Shown here one piece after another: positions 45,114 through 51,741 of a stretch of DNA of 64,000 nt (positions within the stretch are counted from its first letter, which is position 1; every line of letters begins with the position of its first letter). The stretch comes from Solirubrobacter deserti. GTDB taxonomy: Bacteria > Actinomycetota > Thermoleophilia > Solirubrobacterales > Solirubrobacteraceae. The position numbers and the translations under genes were made by a program. The stretch lies in NCBI RefSeq assembly GCF_003344625.1, contig NZ_QPKJ02000005.1, positions 744,001-808,000 of the forward strand. Reading direction: 5' to 3'. The notes under the pieces are model-generated. The model was not told where the DNA came from, made no database searches, and saw only the letters and a program-made list of their open reading frames with translations.

Positions 45114-46237
45114 CGCGTCGCCGGCGGGAACTTGCGGCTGGTGCTGTCGTAGCGGTGGTCCTCGAAGTCGACGATCGACGGGCGGCCGACCGCGAACACG
45201 CGCACGGGTCGCCGGCCGCGCCGGCGCAGCTCGCGCATGCGGCTCTCGGTCGGCTGGGCGCCCAGGTCGTGCGTGTGCATGCCGACGCGGTGGCCCGACC
45301 ACGCCTCGCTCAGCGGGGTGCCGGCCGCGGCCTCCAGGGCCTGGTGGTCGTCGTCGCGCGGCCCCTTGTGCGGCTGCTCGGGATTTTCGACCTCGAACCC
45401 GCCGTCATTGCCGGCGATCGTGTTCAGACGCCGCGACTGCGGGTCGTATGAGTGGACCATCACGATGTGGTTGGCGTCCCCGGGAACGCCGTGATCGATC
45501 ACCGCGATGTCGCCCGCCCGGACGTCGAGCTCGCCGCCCCGCTGGATCTCGTCGGCGGTGAGCCACTGGCGAACCGAGCCGCGCGCCTCGTGGTAATCGC
45601 GCAACTCGTGCCACGCATCTTCGGCGTGGATCCACTTCTTGATGCGCGCGTCTTCGCCCCATCCGTAGCGGTAGGTGAAGTAGTCCACGACGTTGTCGAC
45701 GTGCAGGTAGTCCATCTTGAGGTCTTCGTCGAGGTTGGAGCGCAGGAACTTCTCGGCCGCGAACATGCCGCACCAGTCCCGCTTCGAGTAGGGATTGAAC
45801 TCCGCACGCGCAACCGTCTCGGCGTCCTTGGCGTCCATCAGCGCGCCCTCGGCGTTCGCGATCGCCTCGAGCTGCAGTGCGGCCAGGACCATGTCCTGCA
45901 CCGTCGGGTCCGGATGCTGCTTGCTCGTGCCCAGCGCGCGCAGCCGCTTCAGCCACGGCGCGTCGAACGCCCGCAGCGCGACCCGGTGCTTGCGCCGCTC
46001 CTCCTCGTCCGGCGCGCGTTTCATCGCGGCGTACAGCGTCTGGCGGCCGTGCGCGAGCTTCTCCATCACCTCCTCGACGCGCTCCTCCTCGGGGCTGGCG
46101 AAGCGGGCGAGATGGCGGACGACGGCCTGGTTGCCGGCGCTCTGCTGCAGCGCGAGCAGGGGGTGCGGTGGCGCAGCCGGACGACGCTGCGAACTTAAAG
46201 AGGGACTGTCCCGCTTTAGGTGGCGCGTGGTTCTCAT
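45110..46237 (-). CDS. CHAP-like hydrolase with eCIS/DUF4157-type N-terminal motif
   Basis: 375 residues from the ATG at 46237. Residues 27-45 (LLALQQSAGNQAVVRHLAR) match the LQxxAGNxAVxRxL motif seen at the start of DUF4157 and extracellular contractile injection-system cargo proteins. Residues 150-280 look like a CHAP/papain-like amidase: C156 in RDWCGMFAAEKFL, H257 in GDANHIVMVHSY and N277 in IAGNDGGF. There is no signal peptide. Codons 7-14 are supplied by a REP-like palindrome. It is the last gene after a small membrane protein and a Ser/Thr kinase. The fold assignment is by motif only; loading into an injection particle is an inference. Confidence 0.6.
   Translation of the reverse strand: MRTTRHLKRDSPSLSSQRRPAAPPHPLLALQQSAGNQAVVRHLARFASPEEERVEEVMEKLAHGRQTLYAAMKRAPDEEERRKHRVALRAFDAPWLKRLRALGTSKQHPDPTVQDMVLAALQLEAIANAEGALMDAKDAETVARAEFNPYSKRDWCGMFAAEKFLRSNLDEDLKMDYLHVDNVVDYFTYRYGWGEDARIKKWIHAEDAWHELRDYHEARGSVRQWLTADEIQRGGELDVRAGDIAVIDHGVPGDANHIVMVHSYDPQSRRLNTIAGNDGGFEVENPEQPHKGPRDDDHQALEAAAGTPLSEAWSGHRVGMHTHDLGAQPTESRMRELRRRGRRPVRVFAVGRPSIVDFEDHRYDSTSRKFPPATR
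46194..46220. repeat. REP-like palindrome, GGGAC-T-GTCCC type (copy 1)
   Basis: CTTAAAGAGGGACTGTCCCG followed by CTTTAGG: near-perfect 10-bp arms around a central T (one A/G mismatch), ending in CTTTAGG. It lies inside the first codons of the CHAP-like gene. A perfect copy is 97 bp further on at 46317. Confidence 0.7.
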
Positions 46238-46316
46238 GGCGCGTTCACGCTCCCAGCGGGACGGGCCGGATGCGGTGCGGCTGGCCGTACGCGGCGTGTC
46301 GCGACGCCGCCAGGAA

Positions 46317-46341
46317 CCTAAAGAGGGACTGTCCCTCTTTA
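46317..46341. repeat. REP-like palindrome, GGGAC-T-GTCCC type (copy 2)
   Basis: Perfect 11-bp arms TAAAGAGGGAC / GTCCCTCTTTA around a central T (46319-46341), with CCTAAAG at the left end. The right edge supplies the TAA stop of the Ser/Thr kinase gene. Confidence 0.75.
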
Positions 46342-47277
46342 TCTGCGGCCGAGCGTCATCCGCCGCGGGAGGGCGGCGACGAGCGGCTCGAGGGCGACCG
46401 CGACCTCGCGGGCGGTGGGGCGGGCCGACGGGTCGGGGTCCAGGCCGGCGAGCAGGACGTCGGCGAGCGCGCGCGGGGTGCGGCGCGGGAGCTTGGACGG
46501 CGCGGCCGTGAGCTGCGGCCAGCGCTCCTCGCAGGGCGGGAACGGACGCGTGCCGGTGAGGCCGGTGTAGAGGGTGGCGGCAAGGCCGAACACGTCGGCG
46601 GGCGGGCCGAGGCGCCCGTCCGGCTCGCACTGCTCGGGCGCCATGAAGGCGTCGGTGCCGATCGGTGAGCGCAGCGCGGCGGCCTCGCGCACCGTGCGGG
46701 CGACGCTGAGGTCGATCAGGCGCGGCGGGCCGCCCATGACGACGTTGCTGGGCTTGACGTCGAGGTGGACGATGCCCTCCGCGGCCAGGTAGTGGAGCGC
46801 GCTCGCCATGTGCAGGCCGAGCGGCAGCAACTGCTCGAGCGCGAGCGTCTGGCCGTCCTTGAGCAGCTCGTCCAAGGTCGGGCCGTCGAGGTGCTCGAGC
46901 ACCAGGTGCGGGAACGGGCCTCGCCCTGCGGGCTCGTGAGGGCGAGCACCTCCCCCGCGCGGCGGGTCGAGTACGGCCCCGAAGCCCCGCACGATGACCG
47001 GGTGGCCGAGGCGCTGCAGCAGGTCCGCCTCGCGGCGCAGGTCGTGCAGCGCGACCGGGGCCGTGGCCTGGTCGGGCCGCAGGACCTTGGCCACGAGCAC
47101 CGCGAGCCGGTGTTCGTCCCACACCAGCAGCGCCTCGTAGCGGCGGCCGCCGCCGATCCGGCGCAGCACGGTCCGGCCCGGAGCGATCTCGTCGCCCTCG
47201 TCGAACCCCCAGGTGGGTCGCGGACGCCGCGGCGGGGACTGCTCCCAGGGCGGCGTGTACGCGACCGTGGAGTCCAT
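46339..47277 (-). CDS. Serine/threonine protein kinase (soluble, no PASTA domain)
   Basis: 312 residues from the ATG at 47277, which overlaps the stop of the preceding small gene. Kinase marks: GGG loop at 42-44, K64 in LVAKVL, E83, the catalytic loop HLDVKPSN (171-178), a metal-binding DLS at 189-191 in place of DFG, and APE at 213-215. The activation loop has SPIGTDAF. It lacks a membrane segment and any sensor domain; the upstream 71-residue membrane protein may anchor it. Its stop codon is formed by a REP-like repeat. Confidence 0.87.
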   Translation of the reverse strand: MDSTVAYTPPWEQSPPRRPRPTWGFDEGDEIAPGRTVLRRIGGGRRYEALLVWDEHRLAVLVAKVLRPDQATAPVALHDLRREADLLQRLGHPVIVRGFGAVLDPPRGGGARPHEPAGRGPFPHLVLEHLDGPTLDELLKDGQTLALEQLLPLGLHMASALHYLAAEGIVHLDVKPSNVVMGGPPRLIDLSVARTVREAAALRSPIGTDAFMAPEQCEPDGRLGPPADVFGLAATLYTGLTGTRPFPPCEERWPQLTAAPSKLPRRTPRALADVLLAGLDPDPSARPTAREVAVALEPLVAALPRRMTLGRR

Positions 47278-47492
47278 CAGTCCGTGTCGTCCAGCGTGAG
47301 CGTGAACTTCGAGCCGGCGAGCGTGCCGATGGCGTGGTCGGCCGGGCTGAAGACCAGCAAGCCGAGCGGGGCACCGACGGCGAGCACGACGGTCGCGACG
47401 GCCGCCGCGAACATCCGCGGGACGGTGCGCTGAGCGACGGGCTCCGGGGCGTCGGCAAGCGCCAGAAAGGCATCGGCGAGCGGCTGGGGCAT
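47277..47492 (-). CDS. Small single-pass membrane protein upstream of the kinase
   Basis: 71 residues with one hydrophobic helix (MFAAAVATVVLAVGAPLGLL) and short polar ends. The ATGA overlap with the kinase start indicates translational coupling. Its role is unknown; as a coupled membrane partner it could place or sense for the kinase. Confidence 0.6.
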   Translation of the reverse strand: MPQPLADAFLALADAPEPVAQRTVPRMFAAAVATVVLAVGAPLGLLVFSPADHAIGTLAGSKFTLTLDDTD

Positions 47493-47634
47493 GGGAAGGA
47501 GGCGAGGTCGGCGGGGCAGTCGACGTCGCGGGCTGTCCTTCCCGGGTAATTCGCTCCACAATCCCGGATTACGGGATGTCAACAGTTCTTGACGACCAAC
47601 CGTCGGGCGCCCCTGCGATCCTTTGGCCGCAACC

Positions 47635-48795
47635 ATGGTGATGGAGGCCGTCCTCGCCGCGTTGGTCGCCTTCGCCGTGGCGACCGCGCTCACGCCGCTC
47701 GCCGCGCGCTTCGCGCGCCGCATCGGCGCAGTCGATCAGCAGAAGGAGATCGGGCTCGCCAAGCGGGCCACTCCGCTGCTGGGCGGACTCGCGATCCTCG
47801 GCGGGGCGCTCGTCGCCGGCGTCCTGTTCCTGCCCGACAACGAGCGCACCGAAGGCATCCTTGCGGCAGCGCTGCTGATCGTCGTCGTCGGAGCGCTCGA
47901 CGACCGCTTCGAGCTGCCGCCGGTGGTCAAGCTCGCCGGCCAGTTCCTGGCCGCGGGCGTGCTGGTGCTGTCCGGCGTCGTCGTGGACGCGTTCACCTTC
48001 CCGTTCCTGCATCGCGTGGAGCTCGGCGACTTCGGCGGGCCGCTGACGATGCTCGCGCTCGTGTTGCTGATGAACATCGTCAACTTCTCCGACGGCGCTG
48101 ACGGACTCGCCGCCGGCGTGTGCGCGATCGCGGCGCTCGCGTTCGCGGTGATCGCGTTCGACCTCGGCCGCCGCACCGCGGGCACGCTCTCGGCCATCAC
48201 GGCGGGCGCGGCGCTCGGCTTCCTGCTGTGGAACTTTCCGCCGGCGAAGATCTTCATGGGCGACTGCGGCTCCAACCTGCTCGGCTTGTTGCTCGGCGCC
48301 GTGATCGTGGAGGGGACGCTCAAGACCAACGCCCTGATCGCGCTCGTCGGCCCGCTCGTGGTGCTCGCCGTGCCGCTGATGGACACGGGTTTCGTCGTGC
48401 TCAAGCGCCTGAAGTACGGGCGGCCGATCTACCGCGGCGACTCCAACCACTTCCACCACCGCTTCTATCGCATGAAGTGGAAGACCCGGCGGTACGTCCT
48501 GTGGCTCTACGCCTGGACGGCGATGATGGCCGGCACCGCCGTCGCGCTGCGGTTCATCCCGTACTCGGAGCGCGACGGCACGCTCAACGGCGGCTGGGCG
48601 CTGCTGATGGGCGCGCTGCTGCTCGTGTGCCTGGCGGTCAGCCTCTACCTGGTGTGGGTGCTGGAGATCATCAAGCTGCGGCGCGTGCGCGAGTGGCAGA
48701 TGCGCCGCGCCGACCCGGACACGTCCGAGCACGAGATCGACGAGCAGGTCGACCGCGAACTCGAGACGGGCGAGTTCGGCCAGGTTCGAACCTGA
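47635..48795 (+). CDS. WecA/TagO-like polyprenyl-phosphate GlcNAc-1-phosphate transferase
   Basis: 386 residues from the ATG at 47635 (an in-frame TTG at 47623 is an alternative). About eleven helices, with the family blocks GLAKRATPLLGGLAIL, GALDDRF, NFSDGADGLAAGV, FMGDCGSNLLGLLLG and the HxH-type loop DSNHFHHRFY. It puts the first sugar phosphate on a lipid carrier at the inner face of the membrane, starting wall polymer or arabinogalactan-like synthesis. The tail beyond residue 340 is a charged helix. The 3' end holds a 14-bp palindrome and a nearby hairpin. Confidence 0.9.
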   Translation: MVMEAVLAALVAFAVATALTPLAARFARRIGAVDQQKEIGLAKRATPLLGGLAILGGALVAGVLFLPDNERTEGILAAALLIVVVGALDDRFELPPVVKLAGQFLAAGVLVLSGVVVDAFTFPFLHRVELGDFGGPLTMLALVLLMNIVNFSDGADGLAAGVCAIAALAFAVIAFDLGRRTAGTLSAITAGAALGFLLWNFPPAKIFMGDCGSNLLGLLLGAVIVEGTLKTNALIALVGPLVVLAVPLMDTGFVVLKRLKYGRPIYRGDSNHFHHRFYRMKWKTRRYVLWLYAWTAMMAGTAVALRFIPYSERDGTLNGGWALLMGALLLVCLAVSLYLVWVLEIIKLRRVREWQMRRADPDTSEHEIDEQVDRELETGEFGQVRT

Positions 48796-48798
48796 ACT

Positions 48799-48814
48799 GT
48801 GCGGCTACCCGCAC
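48799..48814 (+). terminator. Possible terminator hairpin after the WecA-like gene
   Basis: GTGCGG-CTAC-CCGCAC, a perfect 6-bp stem, begins 3 bp after the stop codon. There is no T-run, so it is only a candidate. Confidence 0.35.
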
Positions 48815-48896
48815 TAGCGCCGGACCCGCACCCTGGGGTACGGTTCGTCCAGTCGAGATCAATCACCGGCGAACGCCCGGGGAGGTGAGCAGGACC

Positions 48897-48977
48897 GTGA
48901 CGACCAATGACGCGATTTTCCCGATGAGTGGCGATGGCGTCCTCCGTCTCGCCCTCCTGCTCGCGTCGAACGATTGA
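48897..48977 (+). CDS. Possible 26-residue peptide
   Basis: A GTG preceded by a strong GGGGAGG (48880-48886 region) and GCAGG opens a 26-codon frame with an acidic start (TTNDAIFPMSGDG) and a hydrophobic end (VLRLALLLASND). It could be a leader peptide or a small stand-alone peptide. No homologue is known to me; the evidence is the ribosome-binding site and protein-like composition only. Confidence 0.35.
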   Translation: MTTNDAIFPMSGDGVLRLALLLASND

Positions 48978-49094
48978 TCGTCGGTCGCGGGCAGTCCACC
49001 TGCCGCTCGCGACCTCCTCATCCACAGCCCCGAGGTCTTCAGCGTCTCCGCACGCGCGGGCGGCTCCCACCACAACCAACTGGAGCCAACCGAA

Positions 49095-49289
49095 ATGCAC
49101 ACGCTCAATCAGGCCATCCTGGGTCACGTCGTCGCCGCAGAGCGCGCCGACCGCCCCCGGATTCGTGCGGTCAAACCGCGGCGACCGGAGCGACCGCCGA
49201 ATGCGCCCTTGCGCGCCCGCGCGGCCTTCGCGACCGGCCGGCTGGCGCGCCGCCTGGACCGTGAGATGGCCCGCCGCGCCGTCATCTGA
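49095..49289 (+). CDS. Small basic hypothetical protein
   Basis: 64 residues, ATG preceded by TGGAG at a fair distance. A short N-terminal helix (MHTLNQAILGHVVAAERAD) is followed by a very Arg/Pro-rich stretch (RAVKPRRPERPPN) and a basic helix (LARRLDREMARRAV). It may bind nucleic acid or membrane. No family recognised. The gap before it (48978-49094) shows nothing definite. Confidence 0.5.
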   Translation: MHTLNQAILGHVVAAERADRPRIRAVKPRRPERPPNAPLRARAAFATGRLARRLDREMARRAVI

Positions 49290-49313
49290 TCCATTACGTA
49301 GCCAGAGCCCAAC

Positions 49314-49391
49314 GGGGACAGGCCTTCTTTAGGTCCTCGCTTCGTCGCCCCGCGGCGCTACGAAGCGAATACCTAAAGAAGGCCTGTCCCC
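49314..49391. repeat. Inverted pair of REP-like elements (BIME-like)
   Basis: The 21-bp arms at 49314-49334 (starting GGGGACAGGCCTTCTTTAGG) and 49371-49391 are exact inverse complements. The 36-bp middle has its own inverted arms CGCTTCG (49338-49344) and CGAAGCG (49361-49367), so the whole can fold as one long hairpin. Ends with CTTTAGG/CCTAAAG match the other REP-like copies in the window. A 23-bp tandem repeat follows directly. Confidence 0.8.
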
Positions 49392-49392
49392 G

Positions 49393-49595
49393 CCGTTGAG
49401 GCACGGAACGCGCCGCCGTTGAGGCACGGAACGCGCCGCCGTTGAGGCACGGAACGCGCCGCCGTTGAGGCACGGAACGCGCCGCCGTTGAGGCACGGAA
49501 CGCGCCGCCGTTGAGGCACGGAACGCGCCGCCGTTGAGGCACGGAACGCGCCGCAGTTGAGGCACGGAACGCGCCGCCGTTGGGGCACGGAACGC
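49393..49595. repeat. 23-bp tandem repeat, nine copies
   Basis: Units begin (at TTGAGG or TTGGGG) at 49396 and every 23 bp up to 49580. The first seven are almost perfect; the eighth follows CAG instead of CCG, and the last has TTGGGG. Each unit can form GGCACG-GAA-CGCGCC, a GAA-loop hairpin with one mismatch. It lies between the BIME-like element and the cupin gene. There are no spacers, so it is not a CRISPR array. Confidence 0.92.
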
Positions 49596-49616
49596 CCGCG
49601 GCTAGGGTTCTAGGGC

Positions 49617-49988
49617 GTGGAGATCACCCGTCTCGAACAGCGCGAGTCGTTCGTCACCGCCGACGGCTCGTCCATCCGCGAGTTGGCCGGAATCCCGTCC
49701 GGCAACGCGGTCAACCAGTCGCTGGCCGAAGCGACGGTCCCGCCCGGCGGCGAGACGTTCGAGCACTTCCACCGGGTCTCCGAGGAGATCTACTACTTCA
49801 CCGCCGGGGCCGGGCGCATGCGCCTCGGCGAGCAGGAGGCCGAGGTCCGGGCCGGCGACATGGTCGTGATCGCGCCTGGCCTCAAGCACAAGCTGTGGAA
49901 TCCGGGCGCCGAGCCGCTCGTGCTGCTGTGCTGCTGCTCGCCCGCGTACTCGCACGAGGACACGATCCTGCTCGAGGGCGCTTCTTGA
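49617..49988 (+). CDS. Small cupin-domain protein
   Basis: 123 residues forming one cupin barrel. Motif 1 is GGETFEHFHRVSEEIYYFTAG (in part FEHFHRVSEEIYYF) with histidine and glutamate metal ligands; motif 2 is GDMVVIAPGLKHKLWN. A run of three cysteines (LCCCSP) is unusual. Single cupins act as isomerases, dioxygenases or sugar-binding proteins; the reaction here is unknown. GTG start 20 bp after the tandem repeat; 4-bp overlap with the lipoprotein gene. Confidence 0.85.
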   Translation: MEITRLEQRESFVTADGSSIRELAGIPSGNAVNQSLAEATVPPGGETFEHFHRVSEEIYYFTAGAGRMRLGEQEAEVRAGDMVVIAPGLKHKLWNPGAEPLVLLCCCSPAYSHEDTILLEGAS

Positions 49989-50590
49989 GGCGCGCGGTCC
50001 TGCTCGCCGCGCTGCTCCTGGTGGGCTGCGGGCAGTCCAAGGACGAGGGGATCTCGGGCGGCGGCAAGGTGATCGGCGGCACCGTGACGGTCTATTCGCT
50101 GACGACCGACCCGGGCGCCACCAGCCGCTCCTTCGTCGACGGCGAGAAGCTGGCGCTCTCGGATGCGGGCGGCAAGGCGGGCGAGTTCGCCATCAACTTC
50201 ACGTCGCTGGACCTGGGCGCGGACGAGGACGCGCAGGCCCAGTCCTCGCGGCGAGCGATCAACGATCCGCAGATCATCGCCGCGATCGCCGACGCGACCC
50301 GCGTCACCGTCCCGCTGTTCAACGCCGCCGGGATCCTGCAGATCGCCCCCAGCGGCGACCCGAAGCTCATCACCAACCCGAACGCGCTGCCGTCGGGCAA
50401 GGACAACGTGGGGCTCGTGCGGGGCACGCTGCCGGCCGAGTTCGCCGAGCGCTACCAGGCACAGTTCGGCCGTGCGCCCGACCAGAGCGCCGAGAACGGA
50501 TACCGGGCGATGGCCTCGGTGCTCGACGCGATCCGCCTGGCGGGTGCGGCCGGCAACGACCGCACCCGGGTCATCGACTCCTACCTCTAG
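49985..50590 (+). CDS. Lipoprotein resembling a shortened type-1 periplasmic binding protein
   Basis: 201 residues from a TTG that overlaps the cupin stop. Lipobox LVGC (Cys15 region). The sequence looks like parts of Leu/Ile/Val-binding proteins: GGKAGEFAINFTSLDLGADED, INDPQIIAAIADATRVTVPLFN (in part DPQIIAAIADATRVTVPLF), then ERYQAQFGRAPDQSAENGYRAM (in part QFGRAPDQSAENGYRAM). The family is normally about 350-400 residues, so a central portion seems absent. It could be a true short variant or an internal deletion. The stop codon abuts a two-hairpin repeat. Confidence 0.6.
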   Translation: MRRAVLLAALLLVGCGQSKDEGISGGGKVIGGTVTVYSLTTDPGATSRSFVDGEKLALSDAGGKAGEFAINFTSLDLGADEDAQAQSSRRAINDPQIIAAIADATRVTVPLFNAAGILQIAPSGDPKLITNPNALPSGKDNVGLVRGTLPAEFAERYQAQFGRAPDQSAENGYRAMASVLDAIRLAGAAGNDRTRVIDSYL

Positions 50591-50662
50591 GAGATCCGCG
50601 AAGCGATCTCCAAGCGATCGCGCATGGCGCCGGCAAAGCCGGCTGCCGCGTTCGATCGCCTA
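50588..50662. repeat. Two-hairpin intergenic element with GAA/AAA triloops (copy 3)
   Basis: First hairpin 50591-50610 (GAGATCCGCGAAGCGATCTC) directly after the TAG stop; second structure with outer arms GCGATCG (50614-50620) and CGATCGC (50653-50659) around GCCGGC-AAA-GCCGGC (50629-50643). It has the same order as the element at 1005-1074 and again sits between convergent genes. Confidence 0.75.
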
Positions 50663-51091
50663 GGCCTCGAAGCTGGTTTCCAGCGTGATCTCCGGGACGC
50701 TCGCGAGCGCCTTGGAGAGCGGGCAGTTCTCCTTCGCGCCCTGTGCGGCCTGCTCGAAGCCGGCGGCGTCCAGGCCCGGGACCTTGCCCGTGACCTTCAG
50801 CGCGATCTTGGTGATCCCGAAGCCCTCGCCGACCTTGTCGACGGTCACGTCCGCCGACGTCGACAGGGACTCGGGCGGGTTGCCGGCCTGCGAGAGGCCG
50901 ACGCTCAGGGCCATCGTGAAGCAGGACGCGTGCGCCGCGCCCAGCAGCTCCTCCGGGTTGGTCCCGGAGCCGCTCTCGAAGCGGCCGCTGAAGTTGTACT
51001 GAGCGTCGAGCACGCCCGTCTCGGTGGAGACGGAACCCCCGCCGCGCTTGAACTCTCCCTGCCAATCGGCCTTCGCGCTACGTGTCGGCAT
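50660..51091 (-). CDS. OsmC/Ohr-family peroxidase
   Basis: 143 residues. The two redox cysteines of the family are C57 in HASCFTMAL and C123 in KENCPLSKAL; NPEELLGAAHASC is the signature block. It reduces organic hydroperoxides with thiols. The TTG-free ATG start lies in a region with no overlapping gene. It converges with the lipoprotein gene across the two-hairpin element. Confidence 0.92.
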   Translation of the reverse strand: MPTRSAKADWQGEFKRGGGSVSTETGVLDAQYNFSGRFESGSGTNPEELLGAAHASCFTMALSVGLSQAGNPPESLSTSADVTVDKVGEGFGITKIALKVTGKVPGLDAAGFEQAAQGAKENCPLSKALASVPEITLETSFEA

Positions 51092-51226
51092 CGTGTTCCT
51101 CCTAGTGGGGTCGGACTACGTGCCGGGCACCTTACGGCTAGCCTTCCGGCGGTGTCGCGACGAGGAACGCGGCCGCGGCGTTCACCCACTCCTCAAGCTG
51201 GTCTGCTAGAGGCGGGTGTCACAAAG

Positions 51227-51256
51227 TTGTTACAAACTCGAAGAAGCCGCTATATT
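51227..51256 (+). promoter_or_regulatory. Likely promoter of the ATP synthase operon
   Basis: TTGTTA (51227-51232) and TATATT (51251-51256) are 18 bp apart, the clearest -35/-10 pair in the window in otherwise GC-rich DNA. GTCACAAA and GTTACAAA lie at and just before the -35 box as a short direct repeat. It is 90 bp ahead of the first gene of the operon. Confidence 0.6.
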
Positions 51257-51345
51257 GGCGCCCGTCGAACCGGCCGGGGAGTCCTCCGTCCCTCCCGCCG
51301 CGCGTGCCCGCGCGGGGATGGCCTGGTACGGCGCGTCAGCCTGCC

Positions 51346-51741
51346 ATGAGCTCTACGACAATGTCCACTTCTGACCCCCTGGTCTTTCTCCGCTACCTCG
51401 ACGTGGTGCTGCTCGTGCTGGCCGCCCCGTTCGTGTGGCTGGCCGGCGGCCCGATGCTCGGCTTCACCGTCGGCGCCGTCGCGTGGATCGTCACGCGCAT
51501 CATCGGCGCCGTGATCGAGCGCCAGGCGCGCGGTCGGGAGATCAAGACCCAGATCGCCCTCAACTTCGGTGTGCTGATGGGGCGCGTCTGGGTAGTAGGA
51601 ATCGCCATTCTCGTGGTCGGCAGGACGGCTGAACGGGCAGACGGACTCACAGCGGCCCTCGTCGCCCTCGTCGCGTTCACGCTCTATCTCGCAACTTCAC
51701 TGGTCCTGCGCCCCTCGGAGAGGAACACCCAGCGCCCATGA
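51346..51741 (+). CDS. atpI: AtpI-like membrane protein
   Basis: 131 residues with four hydrophobic segments (FLRYLDVVLLVLAAPFVWLA, MLGFTVGAVAWIVTRIIGAV and two later ones). Size, topology and place directly ahead of atpB fit the AtpI family, a helper for assembly of the c-ring or for magnesium uptake. Sequence of this family is weakly conserved, so the call rests mainly on context. The end overlaps atpB by 4 bp. Confidence 0.65.
   Translation: MSSTTMSTSDPLVFLRYLDVVLLVLAAPFVWLAGGPMLGFTVGAVAWIVTRIIGAVIERQARGREIKTQIALNFGVLMGRVWVVGIAILVVGRTAERADGLTAALVALVAFTLYLATSLVLRPSERNTQRP

Noticed and set aside
41955..45302. 1115-codon open frame on the minus strand
   Set aside because: Antisense to glyA and the hybrid kinase; composition of a shadow frame, with no domains.
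45110..47473. One long protein joining the kinase-strand sequence and the CHAP-like protein
   Set aside because: The open frame passes over the kinase in another frame; the kinase motifs and the ATG at 46237 define two separate genes.
48781..48794. tRNA T-arm (GGTTCGAACC)
   Set aside because: It lies in the coding end of the WecA-like gene; no acceptor, D or anticodon stems can be built around it.
49294..49588. Overlapping minus-strand frames of 71-82 residues with a 23-residue period
   Set aside because: They are the 23-bp tandem repeat read in three frames; no start context or protein character.
49393..49595. CRISPR array
   Set aside because: Repeats are directly joined with no variable spacers, and no cas genes are near.
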